64,000 bases of DNA, taken from positions 98,927 through 162,926 of the forward strand of contig JANQPA010000122.1 of assembly GCA_028285545.1 (NCBI GenBank), given 5' to 3'. The first letter of the stretch is position 1, and each line of letters begins with the position of its first letter. A model generated the notes under the pieces. It was given only the letters and a program-made list of their open reading frames with translations. It ran no database searches and was not told the DNA's origin. Position numbers and translations under genes: made by a program. This document shows positions 51,536-59,659 of this stretch, piece after piece. The stretch comes from Saprospiraceae bacterium. Lineage in GTDB: Bacteria > Bacteroidota > Bacteroidia > Chitinophagales > Saprospiraceae.

Positions 51536-52417
51536 ATGAATATTGTCATTTTATCAAGAGGGCCACATTTATATTCTACAAAAAGTTTGTGTAATGCTGC
51601 TTTGAAAAGAGGGCATCGTGCCACAGTTGTGGATCATACCTGTTGTAACCTATTGATGGAAAAAAAGAAGTTGACAATTGTTTATAAAGATCAGCTTCTT
51701 GAAAATGTGGATGCCATCATTCCCCGAATCGGAAGTTCTGTAACTTTTCAGGGAGCAGCAGTAATCCAACATTTTGAATTGATGCGGGTTTTTACGGTTG
51801 CACGATCCTATGCCTTGTTACAGGCCAGAGATAAATTAAGATGCCTTCAAAAACTAGCATCTTACGGCATTGATGTACCACGATCTATATTTGTTGGTCA
51901 ATATCAGGATATTCAGGAATTGATTAGTAAAGTAGGAGGACTACCTGTGATCATTAAAATTACAGAGAGCACCCACGGTTCAGGAGTCTTACTTGCTGAA
52001 ACATTCCATAGTGCTAACAGTATTATTGAAGCTTTGCACCGGCTAAAAGAGAAGGTGATGGTTCAGGAATTTGTCAGAGAATCTGCCGGAACGGACATAA
52101 GAGTATTAGTAGTAGCCGGAAAAGTAGTAGCCTCCATGAAAAGAAGAGCAAAAGAAGGAGAGTTCAGATCAAACCTGCATCGGGGAGCCAGCTCAACAAT
52201 AGAACCCTTGACCAGCAGAGAGCGGGAATTGGCCATTAAAGCTACCCAAATTATGGGGCTTGATGTAGCTGGAGTTGACCTTTTGAGGTCAAGCAGAGGA
52301 CCTTTAATCTTAGAGGTAAATGCTTCCCCAGGCCTTGAAGGAATAGAAACCACAACAGGAGTTGATATCGCTGGGAAAATCATTGAATTCATTGAAAGAA
52401 AGAAATCTACTCAGTAA
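51536..52417 (+). CDS. rimK: RimK-family ATP-grasp ligase (alpha-L-glutamate ligase type)
   Basis: 293 aa. An N-terminal preATP-grasp domain (to about 95) precedes the ATP-grasp core: VIIKITESTHGSGVLLAE (P-loop-like, about 140-157), VMVQEFVRESAGTDIRVLVVAGKVVASMKRRA, and the metal-binding GVDLLRSSRGPLILEVNASPGLEGIE. This is a complete RimK. E. coli RimK adds glutamates to the C-terminus of ribosomal protein S6, and other members make peptide ligations. Here it is followed 45 bp later by an M14-type deacylase, suggesting a linked add/remove or biosynthesis pair. Confidence 0.9.
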   Translation: MNIVILSRGPHLYSTKSLCNAALKRGHRATVVDHTCCNLLMEKKKLTIVYKDQLLENVDAIIPRIGSSVTFQGAAVIQHFELMRVFTVARSYALLQARDKLRCLQKLASYGIDVPRSIFVGQYQDIQELISKVGGLPVIIKITESTHGSGVLLAETFHSANSIIEALHRLKEKVMVQEFVRESAGTDIRVLVVAGKVVASMKRRAKEGEFRSNLHRGASSTIEPLTSRERELAIKATQIMGLDVAGVDLLRSSRGPLILEVNASPGLEGIETTTGVDIAGKIIEFIERKKSTQ

Positions 52418-52462
52418 TCTTGCTACCTAATTTGTACTAATTTTTAAATTTTTTAAGCTTTT

Positions 52463-53395
52463 ATGCTGATCCATAAAACTACGATCCATCCAGGCAAACA
52501 AACATCGCTTAAATTACCCATCGGAGCATTACCTTCCGGCGATTCTATTTCCATGGATTTAAAGGTATTCCGAGCTGTGGAAGAAGGCCCTGTCATTCTT
52601 ATTACTGCCGGAATTCACGGGGATGAAATAAATGGAATAGAAATATTAAGACGACTAATCATCAACCGGATACTGGATCATTTAAAATTTGGTACTGTAA
52701 TTCTTGTCCCAGTAGTGAATGTCTATGGCTTTATTAACAGAAGCAGAGAAGTTCCTGATGGCAAGGATGTAAATCGTTCATTTCCAGGTAATATGGTTGG
52801 ATCTCTAGCCTCAAGAATTGCTCGTACCCTAACAAAAAAAATCTTACCTACAGTGGATCTGGTTGTTGATTTACATACTGGCGGACATGAACATTTTAAT
52901 TTCCCGCAAATAAGATATACTCGCGGCGACCATATAAGCGCAGAAATTGGAAAGGTATTTAATGCCCCCTTACTCTTGGCTAAAACTGCTATAAGCAAAT
53001 CTTTTCGAAAGATTGCAGTTGAAATGAAAAAACCAGTAATCATTTATGAAGGAGGAGAAAATCAACGCCTGGATGAATTTTCTATACAAGAAGGACTTGA
53101 CGGAATATTAAGATTGCTGTTTCATTATGAAATGATAGACAACCCTGGCCTCAAAAAAAATGCTGTCAGTCATTTTGAACGAACTTCCTGGATAAGGGCC
53201 TCAAAATCAGGCTTGTTTCGATTATACCGACACTCGGGACAGGAAGTTAAAAAGGGAGAAATAATTGGAGAGATTGGCGACCCCATGGGTTCCCGTTCTT
53301 ATAATGTTCAGGCAAATAGAGAAGGAATTATCATTGGTCATAATAATGCCGCCATTGTCAATCAAGGGGATGCTTTGTTTCATGTCGCCTACTAA
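52463..53395 (+). CDS. Succinylglutamate desuccinylase/aspartoacylase (M14) family protein
   Basis: 310 aa. Zinc-site pattern: ITAGIHGDEINGIEIL (His and Glu ligands, about 52-67) and VDLHTGGHEHFN (His, about 135-146). The general-base Glu is in IIYEGGENQ. A C-terminal all-beta domain follows (GLFRLYRHSGQEVKKGEIIGEIGD). AspA/AstE enzymes hydrolyse N-acyl groups from Asp or Glu, and their fold is that of M14 carboxypeptidases, which include deglutamylases. Given the RimK gene just upstream, it could release glutamate residues from a RimK product (inference). Confidence 0.88.
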   Translation: MLIHKTTIHPGKQTSLKLPIGALPSGDSISMDLKVFRAVEEGPVILITAGIHGDEINGIEILRRLIINRILDHLKFGTVILVPVVNVYGFINRSREVPDGKDVNRSFPGNMVGSLASRIARTLTKKILPTVDLVVDLHTGGHEHFNFPQIRYTRGDHISAEIGKVFNAPLLLAKTAISKSFRKIAVEMKKPVIIYEGGENQRLDEFSIQEGLDGILRLLFHYEMIDNPGLKKNAVSHFERTSWIRASKSGLFRLYRHSGQEVKKGEIIGEIGDPMGSRSYNVQANREGIIIGHNNAAIVNQGDALFHVAY

Positions 53396-53402
53396 ATTTT
53401 AG

Positions 53403-53518
53403 TACTGAGTACTGAGTAATGGGTAGTGGGTAGTGGGTAATGTGTATAACGAAGTATTCAAAATTTGTCATTCAAAATTAATTCTCATTCCTCACTACCC
53501 AATACTCACTACCCAATA
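53403..53518. repeat. Fold-back heptamer arrays after the deacylase gene
   Basis: Left: TACTGAG, TACTGAG, TAATGGG, TAGTGGG, TAGTGGG and TAATGTG (53403-53444). Right: CTCACTACCCAATA twice (53491-53518), a 14-bp unit of two heptamers. Arms complement each other in large part, so a fold-back can form after the gene end. The spacer as a whole (53396-53843) contains no gene that I can support. Confidence 0.82.
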
Positions 53519-53678
53519 CCAAAAAAGTTCCCCATCGTTTGTTGCCATCGATGAGGAACGAAATACTAAGGTTCCCGATTTGCATCTTTTTCCTAAAAAC
53601 TTATCCGATTTAAATTTTTCCTATTCCTAAAACTTATCCGATTGCTTATACAATTACAAGATTCATGCCAATTTTGAA

Positions 53679-53720
53679 GTTGGAAGGCGGAAAGCGGAAG
53701 ACGGAAGGTGGAAGATGTGA
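53679..53720. repeat. Degenerate heptamer array, six units
   Basis: GTTGGAA, GGCGGAA, AGCGGAA, GACGGAA, GGTGGAA and GATGTGA in register, with consensus near GRYGGAA. It is unrelated in sequence to the TAnTGRG arrays but has the same period. Confidence 0.8.
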
Positions 53721-53843
53721 AGAAATTCCAAATCAATTAAAAAAACCTTAAGACAGGGTAGGAGTCAGCAAATATTTATAAATTCAAATTTTAATTTTTA
53801 TTGGGAGTTTTTAGAGGAAAGGATAACTAAATCAAAATATACT

Positions 53844-54398
53844 GTGACAAATAATAAGATCACCCAAAATCTACGACAATATCGGAAAATCCATAAAGTT
53901 CTTGGGTTGATTCTTGCAACTTTACTGGTTATTAGTGCTGCAACCGGAATTTTCCTTGGACTAAAAAAGGAATTTGATTTTATACAGCCACCTACTCAAA
54001 AAGGTCAAAGCAAACAGTTAAGTACATGGCGCCCCATTTCAGAATTGGCCGAAGTAGCTACTGAAGCCTTTCATAATGCTCATCCCAATCATAAAAATAC
54101 GGGTATAGACAGAATGGATGTGCGACCTTCCAAAGGGATTGTCAAAGTATTATTTGAAAAAGGCTGGTGGGAAGTGCAGGTAGATGGAACTACTGCTGAG
54201 GTTCTTTCCATAAAAAGGAGAAATTCCGATTGGATCGAGCAGCTTCACGACGGTTCAATTATTAGCGATGGATTCAAACTGGTATCCATGAACGTGTTGG
54301 GGATCGGACTTTTAGTTATGATTTTTACTGGGTGGTTTTTGTGGTATGGACCTAAGAAATTTAGAAAGATGAAAAGACAAAGAAGGAATTCACCTTAG
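53844..54398 (+). CDS. PepSY-associated transmembrane protein
   Basis: 184 aa from GTG 53844. It has TM helices at about 18-40 (LGLILATLLVISAATGIFLGL) and about 145-168 (VLGIGLLVMIFTGWFLWYG) flanking a periplasmic PepSY-like domain. The topology and the HKVLG and LHDGSII motifs match the PepSY_TM family. Such proteins are often linked to siderophore or iron uptake. No TonB-dependent receptor is beside it. A role in iron reduction is only a possibility. Confidence 0.82.
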   Translation: MTNNKITQNLRQYRKIHKVLGLILATLLVISAATGIFLGLKKEFDFIQPPTQKGQSKQLSTWRPISELAEVATEAFHNAHPNHKNTGIDRMDVRPSKGIVKVLFEKGWWEVQVDGTTAEVLSIKRRNSDWIEQLHDGSIISDGFKLVSMNVLGIGLLVMIFTGWFLWYGPKKFRKMKRQRRNSP

Positions 54399-54444
54399 TC
54401 AAATAGGAATACTTTATCTTACTTGTTAAACAAGCCTGAAAATC

Positions 54445-55572
54445 ATGTTCAAAAACATCATAACTATTGTTTTTTTCCTTAGCACCCTACATATGGTTTA
54501 CAGTCAACAACGCCCACGTGAATTAGGGATTAATATTGGAGTTTTGACCCCAGGTACCAATAATGCCATCACTGATGTAAAAGGAGTTAAAGTTGGACAA
54601 ATTACCCTGGATAAAGGTAAAAAAGTGCGCACAGGAGTTACAGCTATTTTACCCCACTCCGGTAATATCTTTCAAAATAAAGTACCGGCTGCCATTTATA
54701 TCGGCAATGGCTTTGGTAAATTAGCAGGCTATAGCCAGGTTGAAGAATTAGGGAACATTGAAACGCCTATCATCCTTACTAATACCCTAAATGTCCCCAT
54801 TGCTGCTGATGCAGTTATCGATTTCGTTTTAGATCAAAAAGGCAATGAGCGCGTTCGCTCCGTTAATCCCGTTATCGGAGAAACAAATGATGGTCGACTC
54901 AATGATATCCGTTCTAGACATGTAAAGAAAAAAGATGTTATTGAAGCCATTAAAAATGCCAGCGGTGGCTCCGTTAAAGAAGGTAATGTAGGAGCGGGAA
55001 CCGGAACGGTCTGTTTTGGCTGGAAAGGGGGAATAGGTACGGCATCCAGGAAATTACCTAAATCAGCTGGTGGGTATACCGTAGGTGTTCTTATTCAATC
55101 AAATTTTGGAGGTGTTTTGCAAATTGATGGCGTGCCGGTAGGCGAAGAATTAGATCGCTATTATATGAAAGGCCGACTTAATGACGATGCCGATGGGTCA
55201 ATTATGGTAGTAGTAGCGACGGATGCTCCACTGGATTCTCGAAATTTAAAAAGGCTGGCAAAACGAGCCATGCTGGGAATCGCCAAATCAGGAGGAATTG
55301 CTTCTAATGGAAGTGGCGATTATATAATTGCATTTTCTACTGATGAAAAAATAAGAGTTCCTTACCAGACCAGGTCTTCTATTCAGAATCAATCCGTTTT
55401 GCACAACGATTACATGTCTCCCCTATTTATGGCAGCAATAGAGGCAACCGAGGAAGCTATTATAAATTCTCTTTTTGCCGCAACCACAAGTACCGGGAAT
55501 GGATACACCGTTGAAGAACTTCCCATTGAAAAGGTTTTAGAGCTTATGAAAAAATATGGCAGAATGAAATAA
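54445..55572 (+). CDS. P1-family (DmpA-like) peptidase, secreted
   Basis: 375 aa. A signal peptide (MFKNIITIVFFLSTLHMVYSQ) precedes the DmpA fold: ITDVKGVKVGQITLDKGKKVRTGVTAILPHSGNIF near the start, a central GNVGAGTGTVCFGWKGGIGTASR, and IASNGSGDYIIAFST (about 285-300). The last includes the nucleophile Ser generated by autocleavage between the preceding residue and Ser in relatives. These are L- or D-stereospecific aminopeptidases. The signal indicates extracytoplasmic peptide processing. Start at 54445 is well supported by the signal. Confidence 0.88.
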   Translation: MFKNIITIVFFLSTLHMVYSQQRPRELGINIGVLTPGTNNAITDVKGVKVGQITLDKGKKVRTGVTAILPHSGNIFQNKVPAAIYIGNGFGKLAGYSQVEELGNIETPIILTNTLNVPIAADAVIDFVLDQKGNERVRSVNPVIGETNDGRLNDIRSRHVKKKDVIEAIKNASGGSVKEGNVGAGTGTVCFGWKGGIGTASRKLPKSAGGYTVGVLIQSNFGGVLQIDGVPVGEELDRYYMKGRLNDDADGSIMVVVATDAPLDSRNLKRLAKRAMLGIAKSGGIASNGSGDYIIAFSTDEKIRVPYQTRSSIQNQSVLHNDYMSPLFMAAIEATEEAIINSLFAATTSTGNGYTVEELPIEKVLELMKKYGRMK

Positions 55573-55581
55573 AACCCATTT

Positions 55582-56163
55582 ATGAATGGAATCATTATTT
55601 TGGCGGCAGGAGAATCTCGTAGGATGGGACAACCGAAGCAATTGCTCGAAATAGAGAATGAGAATCTTCTCGATCGAATGATTCGAATCGCTAAAGAGTC
55701 CAAGTTCGAAATGATTTCGGTGGTCCTTGGTGCTCATATGGAGAAAATCTTACCTGAAGTAAACACTTCTGGAATCAATATTTTTTATAACCCCGAATGG
55801 GAATCCGGAATGGCCTCTAGCTTAAAATGTGGCCTAAAACACAGCCTTAAGAGTCAACCAGATTTGCAGTTTGTGCTTATCTTATTAGTGGACCAGCCTT
55901 TTGTCAAAACCTCCTTAATCAATAATTTTTTTGAGCTGCATGTTGAAAAAAAGAAACCGCTGATCGCCGCAAAGTATAATGATATTTATGGAGTACCTGC
56001 TTTATTTGGAAAAGAATTATTCCCGCAGATTTTACAGCAAAAAGGGCAGGGAGGGGCAAGGAAACTGATTAAGGCTCACGAAAAAGATTTATTATCAATT
56101 GAATTTCCGGAAGGAGCCAGGGACCTTGATACTCCTGAGGATTGGGAAAAATTTAAACAATAA
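55582..56163 (+). CDS. MobA-like nucleotidyltransferase family protein
   Basis: 193 aa. N-terminal NTP-binding IIILAAGESRRMGQPKQLLEI (residues 4-24) is the MobA/MocA signature. Later blocks include VLILLVDQPFV, with the metal-binding Asp, and DIYGVPALFGKELF. It follows the P1 peptidase gene by 9 bp. Relatives make molybdopterin cytosine dinucleotide or related cofactors. No molybdoenzyme gene is near, so the specific cofactor is unknown. Confidence 0.87.
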   Translation: MNGIIILAAGESRRMGQPKQLLEIENENLLDRMIRIAKESKFEMISVVLGAHMEKILPEVNTSGINIFYNPEWESGMASSLKCGLKHSLKSQPDLQFVLILLVDQPFVKTSLINNFFELHVEKKKPLIAAKYNDIYGVPALFGKELFPQILQQKGQGGARKLIKAHEKDLLSIEFPEGARDLDTPEDWEKFKQ

Positions 56164-56287
56164 TTACTAATCGATTTCTTCGACACTGACCAAAAAATAG
56201 AAATCCTTTAATAAGCTACTTTAAACGATAGATCCTTCACCTTAATCGGATTTTACCTTCCTTTTATCAAAAAACTGAAAAAACTTT

Positions 56288-56315
56288 GGAAACTTTGAAC
56301 ATTATCAAAGTTTCC
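56288..56315. promoter_or_regulatory. TetR-type operator upstream of the efflux operon
   Basis: A perfect 11-bp inverted repeat, GGAAACTTTGA (56288-56298) and TCAAAGTTTCC (56305-56315), with a 6-bp spacer. It is 76 bp upstream of the TetR start and covers the -33 region of the promoter. Sequence and position suit autoregulation by the TetR protein, and binding is inferred. Confidence 0.65.
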
Positions 56316-56330
56316 TGCGTTTATTTCACA

Positions 56331-56338
56331 TATCTTTG
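56331..56338 (+). promoter_or_regulatory. -7 box of the TetR/efflux operon
   Basis: TATCTTTG fits TAnnTTTG. The -33 side is weak and lies in the operator, so repression by occlusion is plausible. The leader to ATG 56391 is about 45 nt. Confidence 0.55.
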
Positions 56339-56390
56339 TCCAACACAAAAAAATACTACTAAAAAGAACACTATTCACCGGATTAAAACT

Positions 56391-57011
56391 ATGGATGTAA
56401 AGTATCAAATATTAAATAAGGCCGAAAGCCTTTTCATGCGATACGGGATCAAAAGTGTGACAATGGATGATCTGGCCAGGGAAATGGGAATGTCTAAAAA
56501 GACTTTATACCAATATGTTTCCAATAAGGCAGATTTAATTGAAAATATATTTCGATTGAAAATTGAGGAGGAGCAGAAAATGATGGCTCAATATAAAGAG
56601 GAGTCAACAAATGCCATTGATGAAGTACTGAAAATAGCACGTCATGTGATTCGAGAGTTGAGGCAATTTTCTCCTACAGTTATGTATGATCTCCAAAAAT
56701 ATTATCGCGGAACTTATCGACAAATGGAAGCCTATCACAGCAGGCATATCATAAAAGTTATCCGAGAAAATGTAGAACGAGGAATTAAGGAAGGCAATTA
56801 TCGTTCAAATCTCTCTCCGGATATTGTCTCTAAACTATATGTGGCTAAAAGCTCACTTGTAGCTGATCAGGAATTATTTCCATTACAACAGTATCATATT
56901 GAAAGACTATTTAAAGAACATATTATCTATCATATTCATGGAATTGCTTCCCCACAGGGATTGGCACTTTTTGAAAAATACCTTGAAGCCAAACAAGGAG
57001 AAATTGATTAG
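56391..57011 (+). CDS. TetR/AcrR-family repressor of the efflux operon
   Basis: 206 aa from ATG 56391. An earlier in-frame start at 56286 lies within the operator and promoter. The TetR_N helix-turn-helix is at about 1-55 (AESLFMRYGIKSVTMDDLAREMGMSKKTLYQYVSNKADLI). A variable ligand-binding helical domain follows (FSPTVMYDLQKYYRGTYRQMEAY). The first gene of the TolC-MFP-RND operon starts 79 bp downstream. It most likely represses that operon until a substrate binds; the ligand is unknown. Confidence 0.9.
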   Translation: MDVKYQILNKAESLFMRYGIKSVTMDDLAREMGMSKKTLYQYVSNKADLIENIFRLKIEEEQKMMAQYKEESTNAIDEVLKIARHVIRELRQFSPTVMYDLQKYYRGTYRQMEAYHSRHIIKVIRENVERGIKEGNYRSNLSPDIVSKLYVAKSSLVADQELFPLQQYHIERLFKEHIIYHIHGIASPQGLALFEKYLEAKQGEID

Positions 57012-57090
57012 AGTTTTTATAAGATCATATTGGGCGTACGCACGATATGATCTTACAGAAACTGTATTAAAAGGTAAAAAACCAACACAA

Positions 57091-58440
57091 ATGAATTCAC
57101 CCATTAGATCATGGATTCTTACAGCTGCCGGAATCCTTGTATTTATCACTACCATGACCGCGCAAGAGCCAACTGTTATGAGCTTACAACAGGCCATAGA
57201 TTATGCCTGGACCAACAGTCTGGCCGTAAAAAATGCTCAAGTCAATATTGCAGATGCAGAACAGCAAATTATTGAACAACGTTCAGTTGGATTGCCTCAG
57301 TTAACTGGGGAATTGAATTTTCAGAGGTATCTGAAAGTCCCCGTACAAAACTTACCTGATGAATTTGTTAGTTTAATTCAAGCCTTGAATCCAGGTAGTG
57401 AGGTTAACAGGGAGGTTTCCTTTTTTCTGAGGAACAATTTTACGGCAGGACTTAATTTGGATGCTATGGTTTTTGATGGTAGCTATTTTGTCGGTTTAAA
57501 AGCTGCCAAAGCCTATCGAAGTTATGTGCAATCAGACCTGGATGTACAACGAAGGAGCGTCAAATACAATGTTGTAGATGCCTACCTTCCGGTTTTACTG
57601 GTAAATGAAAACCTTCAATTGCTGGAAAAAAATATTGCCAATCTGGAAAAGCTTTTGTTTGAAACTCAACAATTGTATAAAGAAGGATTTGTAGAACAAC
57701 TGGATGTGGATAGGCTGGAACTTTCTTTGGCAAATCTTCAGGTAGAAAAAGACAATCTGGATCGTCAAAAAGAACTGGCCTTATCTTCTCTTAAATTCTC
57801 TATGAACTATCCAGTTAATGATCCGTTGGATGTGCAGGATGGAATTTCCGACCTTATGGCTGAACCCTCTGAGGCACAATTAAGCCAGGAGGTTGATTAT
57901 TCAGCTCGTCCGGAGATTAATCAAGCTGATTTAGGTTTGCAATTAAATGACCTGAATGTAAAGCTCAACAAAATTGGATATCTGCCTACTCTTAGAGCTT
58001 ATGGTGCTTACCAGGAAGCCTATCAGGGGAATAATTCTGAAGATGGATTTTGGGCACCAACAGCCTTTGTCGGGCTTCGTCTGAGTGTTCCTATTTTCGA
58101 TGGATTGTTTAAAAGTGCTAAAATTCAACGGGCAAAATTAGATTTTGAAAAGAGCCAAAACCAGAAAGATGAGCTGATGAATGCAATTGCTCTGGAGGTA
58201 GTCAATGCCCGTATCAGTTACTTCAATGCTCAAAGAAGGCTGGAAAATCAAAGGAAAAATCTTGCCCTTGCTGAAAGAATATACAACACTACTCAAATTA
58301 AATATAGAGAGGGGGTTGGCTCAAGTATTGAAGTTACGCAGGCTGAACAAAGCCTATATGATTCTCAAAGTAATTATACACAAGCATTATATGATATTCT
58401 AGTAGCCAAGCTGAAAATTGATCAAGCTCTGGGACAATAA
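57091..58440 (+). CDS. TolC-family outer-membrane efflux protein
   Basis: 449 aa from ATG 57091 (the open frame starts far upstream inside tetR at 56899, which is ruled out by overlap). A signal peptide ends near TAQ. The two OEP domains of the TolC family are seen at about 30-230 and 250-445, with LNLDAMVFDGSYFVGLKAAKAYRSY, ALSSLKFSMN, and late SAKIQRAKLDFEKSQNQK. TolC trimers form the outer-membrane channel for RND pumps. It lies 37 bp before the adaptor gene. Confidence 0.88.
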   Translation: MNSPIRSWILTAAGILVFITTMTAQEPTVMSLQQAIDYAWTNSLAVKNAQVNIADAEQQIIEQRSVGLPQLTGELNFQRYLKVPVQNLPDEFVSLIQALNPGSEVNREVSFFLRNNFTAGLNLDAMVFDGSYFVGLKAAKAYRSYVQSDLDVQRRSVKYNVVDAYLPVLLVNENLQLLEKNIANLEKLLFETQQLYKEGFVEQLDVDRLELSLANLQVEKDNLDRQKELALSSLKFSMNYPVNDPLDVQDGISDLMAEPSEAQLSQEVDYSARPEINQADLGLQLNDLNVKLNKIGYLPTLRAYGAYQEAYQGNNSEDGFWAPTAFVGLRLSVPIFDGLFKSAKIQRAKLDFEKSQNQKDELMNAIALEVVNARISYFNAQRRLENQRKNLALAERIYNTTQIKYREGVGSSIEVTQAEQSLYDSQSNYTQALYDILVAKLKIDQALGQ

Positions 58441-58477
58441 TAATAAAATCATTAAACCAACATAATTTTTAAGCATA

Positions 58478-59659
58478 ATGAAATACCTCACAAGACTGTT
58501 TTTGCTTTCCATATTATTAGCAGCTTGTAATCCTGCTCAACCAACGGAAGAAGCTATCCCCAGCGATTTGGATGGCAAAAAAAGTTTACTAAAACAAAAA
58601 CGAACAGAATTGCAGGAGTTGACTTCAATAATTGATCAGTTGGAAACTGAGATTGCTGAATTAGACCCTGCAATAAGCGCAAACCAAAAAAGATTGGTAA
58701 CCACCACTCAGATCATCAAAAGAGATTTTAAACATTATGCTGAAATACAGGGGAGTGTGGAGGCTGATGATCTGATAGATGTAACTTCCGAAACTCCAGG
58801 AATCATTTTGAAGCTTCCTTGGAAAGAAGGAGATTACATCCGAAAAGGCCAGCTGGTCGCCAAATTGGATTTGGAGCAAATCCACAAGCAAATAGCTGAA
58901 ATTGAAAAATCACAGGAGTTAGCCAATATTGTATACGAACGGCAGGAGAGATTGTGGAAACAAAATATTGGTTCAGAGATGCAATACCTCGAAGCAAAAA
59001 ATAATAAAGAACGTCTCGAAAAAACAAAAGAAACTCTAGAGTTTCAATTAACCAAAGGAGACATCTTATCACCGGCTTCAGGAGTTGTGGAATTTGTTGT
59101 TCGAAAATCAGGGGAATTGGCTTCCCCAGGAGCACCGATTATCCAAATCCTGAATACCAATAGGTTGAAAGTAGTTGCAGATGTTCCCGAGTCTTTGCTT
59201 CGCTCAGTAAAAAGAGGGGATATGGTAACCATTCAGTATCCTGCCCTTACGGAGGAACAAAATGCAAGAGTAAGCCAGATCGGTCGTACCATAGATGCTT
59301 CCAACAGAACCTTTGAGGTTGAGATTAATGTAGGAAATTATAAGAATCTACTGAAACCTAACCTCCTTGCCTTAGTGTTGGTTAATGACTACACGGAAAA
59401 AGATGCCGTTATTATTCCTTTAGATGCCATCCAGCAGGAAGTAGGGGGTAAAAAATTTGTTTTTATCTCCGAACAAGGAGATGAAGGATCATTAGCAAAA
59501 AAGGTATATGTAGAGACTGGCGAAAGTTATCGTGGTGAAATGGTCATCACCAGTGGATTGAATGGAGGTGAGTCATTGATCATTGATGGCTCCAGAGGAT
59601 TGGCCCATAATGAACCCGTTCAAGTACAAACACCCAAAAAAGAAGCAATCAATGGATAA
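58478..59659 (+). CDS. RND efflux periplasmic adaptor (MFP) lipoprotein
   Basis: 393 aa. Lipoprotein signal with lipobox LAAC (Cys about 17). A coiled-coil region (about 35-65 and 130-180, IAEIEKSQELANIVYERQERL) flanks a lipoyl/barrel-sandwich domain. The family motif GDILSPASGVVEFVVRKSGELASPGAPIIQIL is at about 190-225. It bridges the RND permease and TolC in the periplasm. Its 3' end overlaps the RND gene by 8 bp. Confidence 0.92.
   Translation: MKYLTRLFLLSILLAACNPAQPTEEAIPSDLDGKKSLLKQKRTELQELTSIIDQLETEIAELDPAISANQKRLVTTTQIIKRDFKHYAEIQGSVEADDLIDVTSETPGIILKLPWKEGDYIRKGQLVAKLDLEQIHKQIAEIEKSQELANIVYERQERLWKQNIGSEMQYLEAKNNKERLEKTKETLEFQLTKGDILSPASGVVEFVVRKSGELASPGAPIIQILNTNRLKVVADVPESLLRSVKRGDMVTIQYPALTEEQNARVSQIGRTIDASNRTFEVEINVGNYKNLLKPNLLALVLVNDYTEKDAVIIPLDAIQQEVGGKKFVFISEQGDEGSLAKKVYVETGESYRGEMVITSGLNGGESLIIDGSRGLAHNEPVQVQTPKKEAING

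Noticed and set aside
53433..53630. 65-aa ORF in the heptamer spacer
   Set aside because: It runs across the fold-back repeat and has no similarity or ribosome site.
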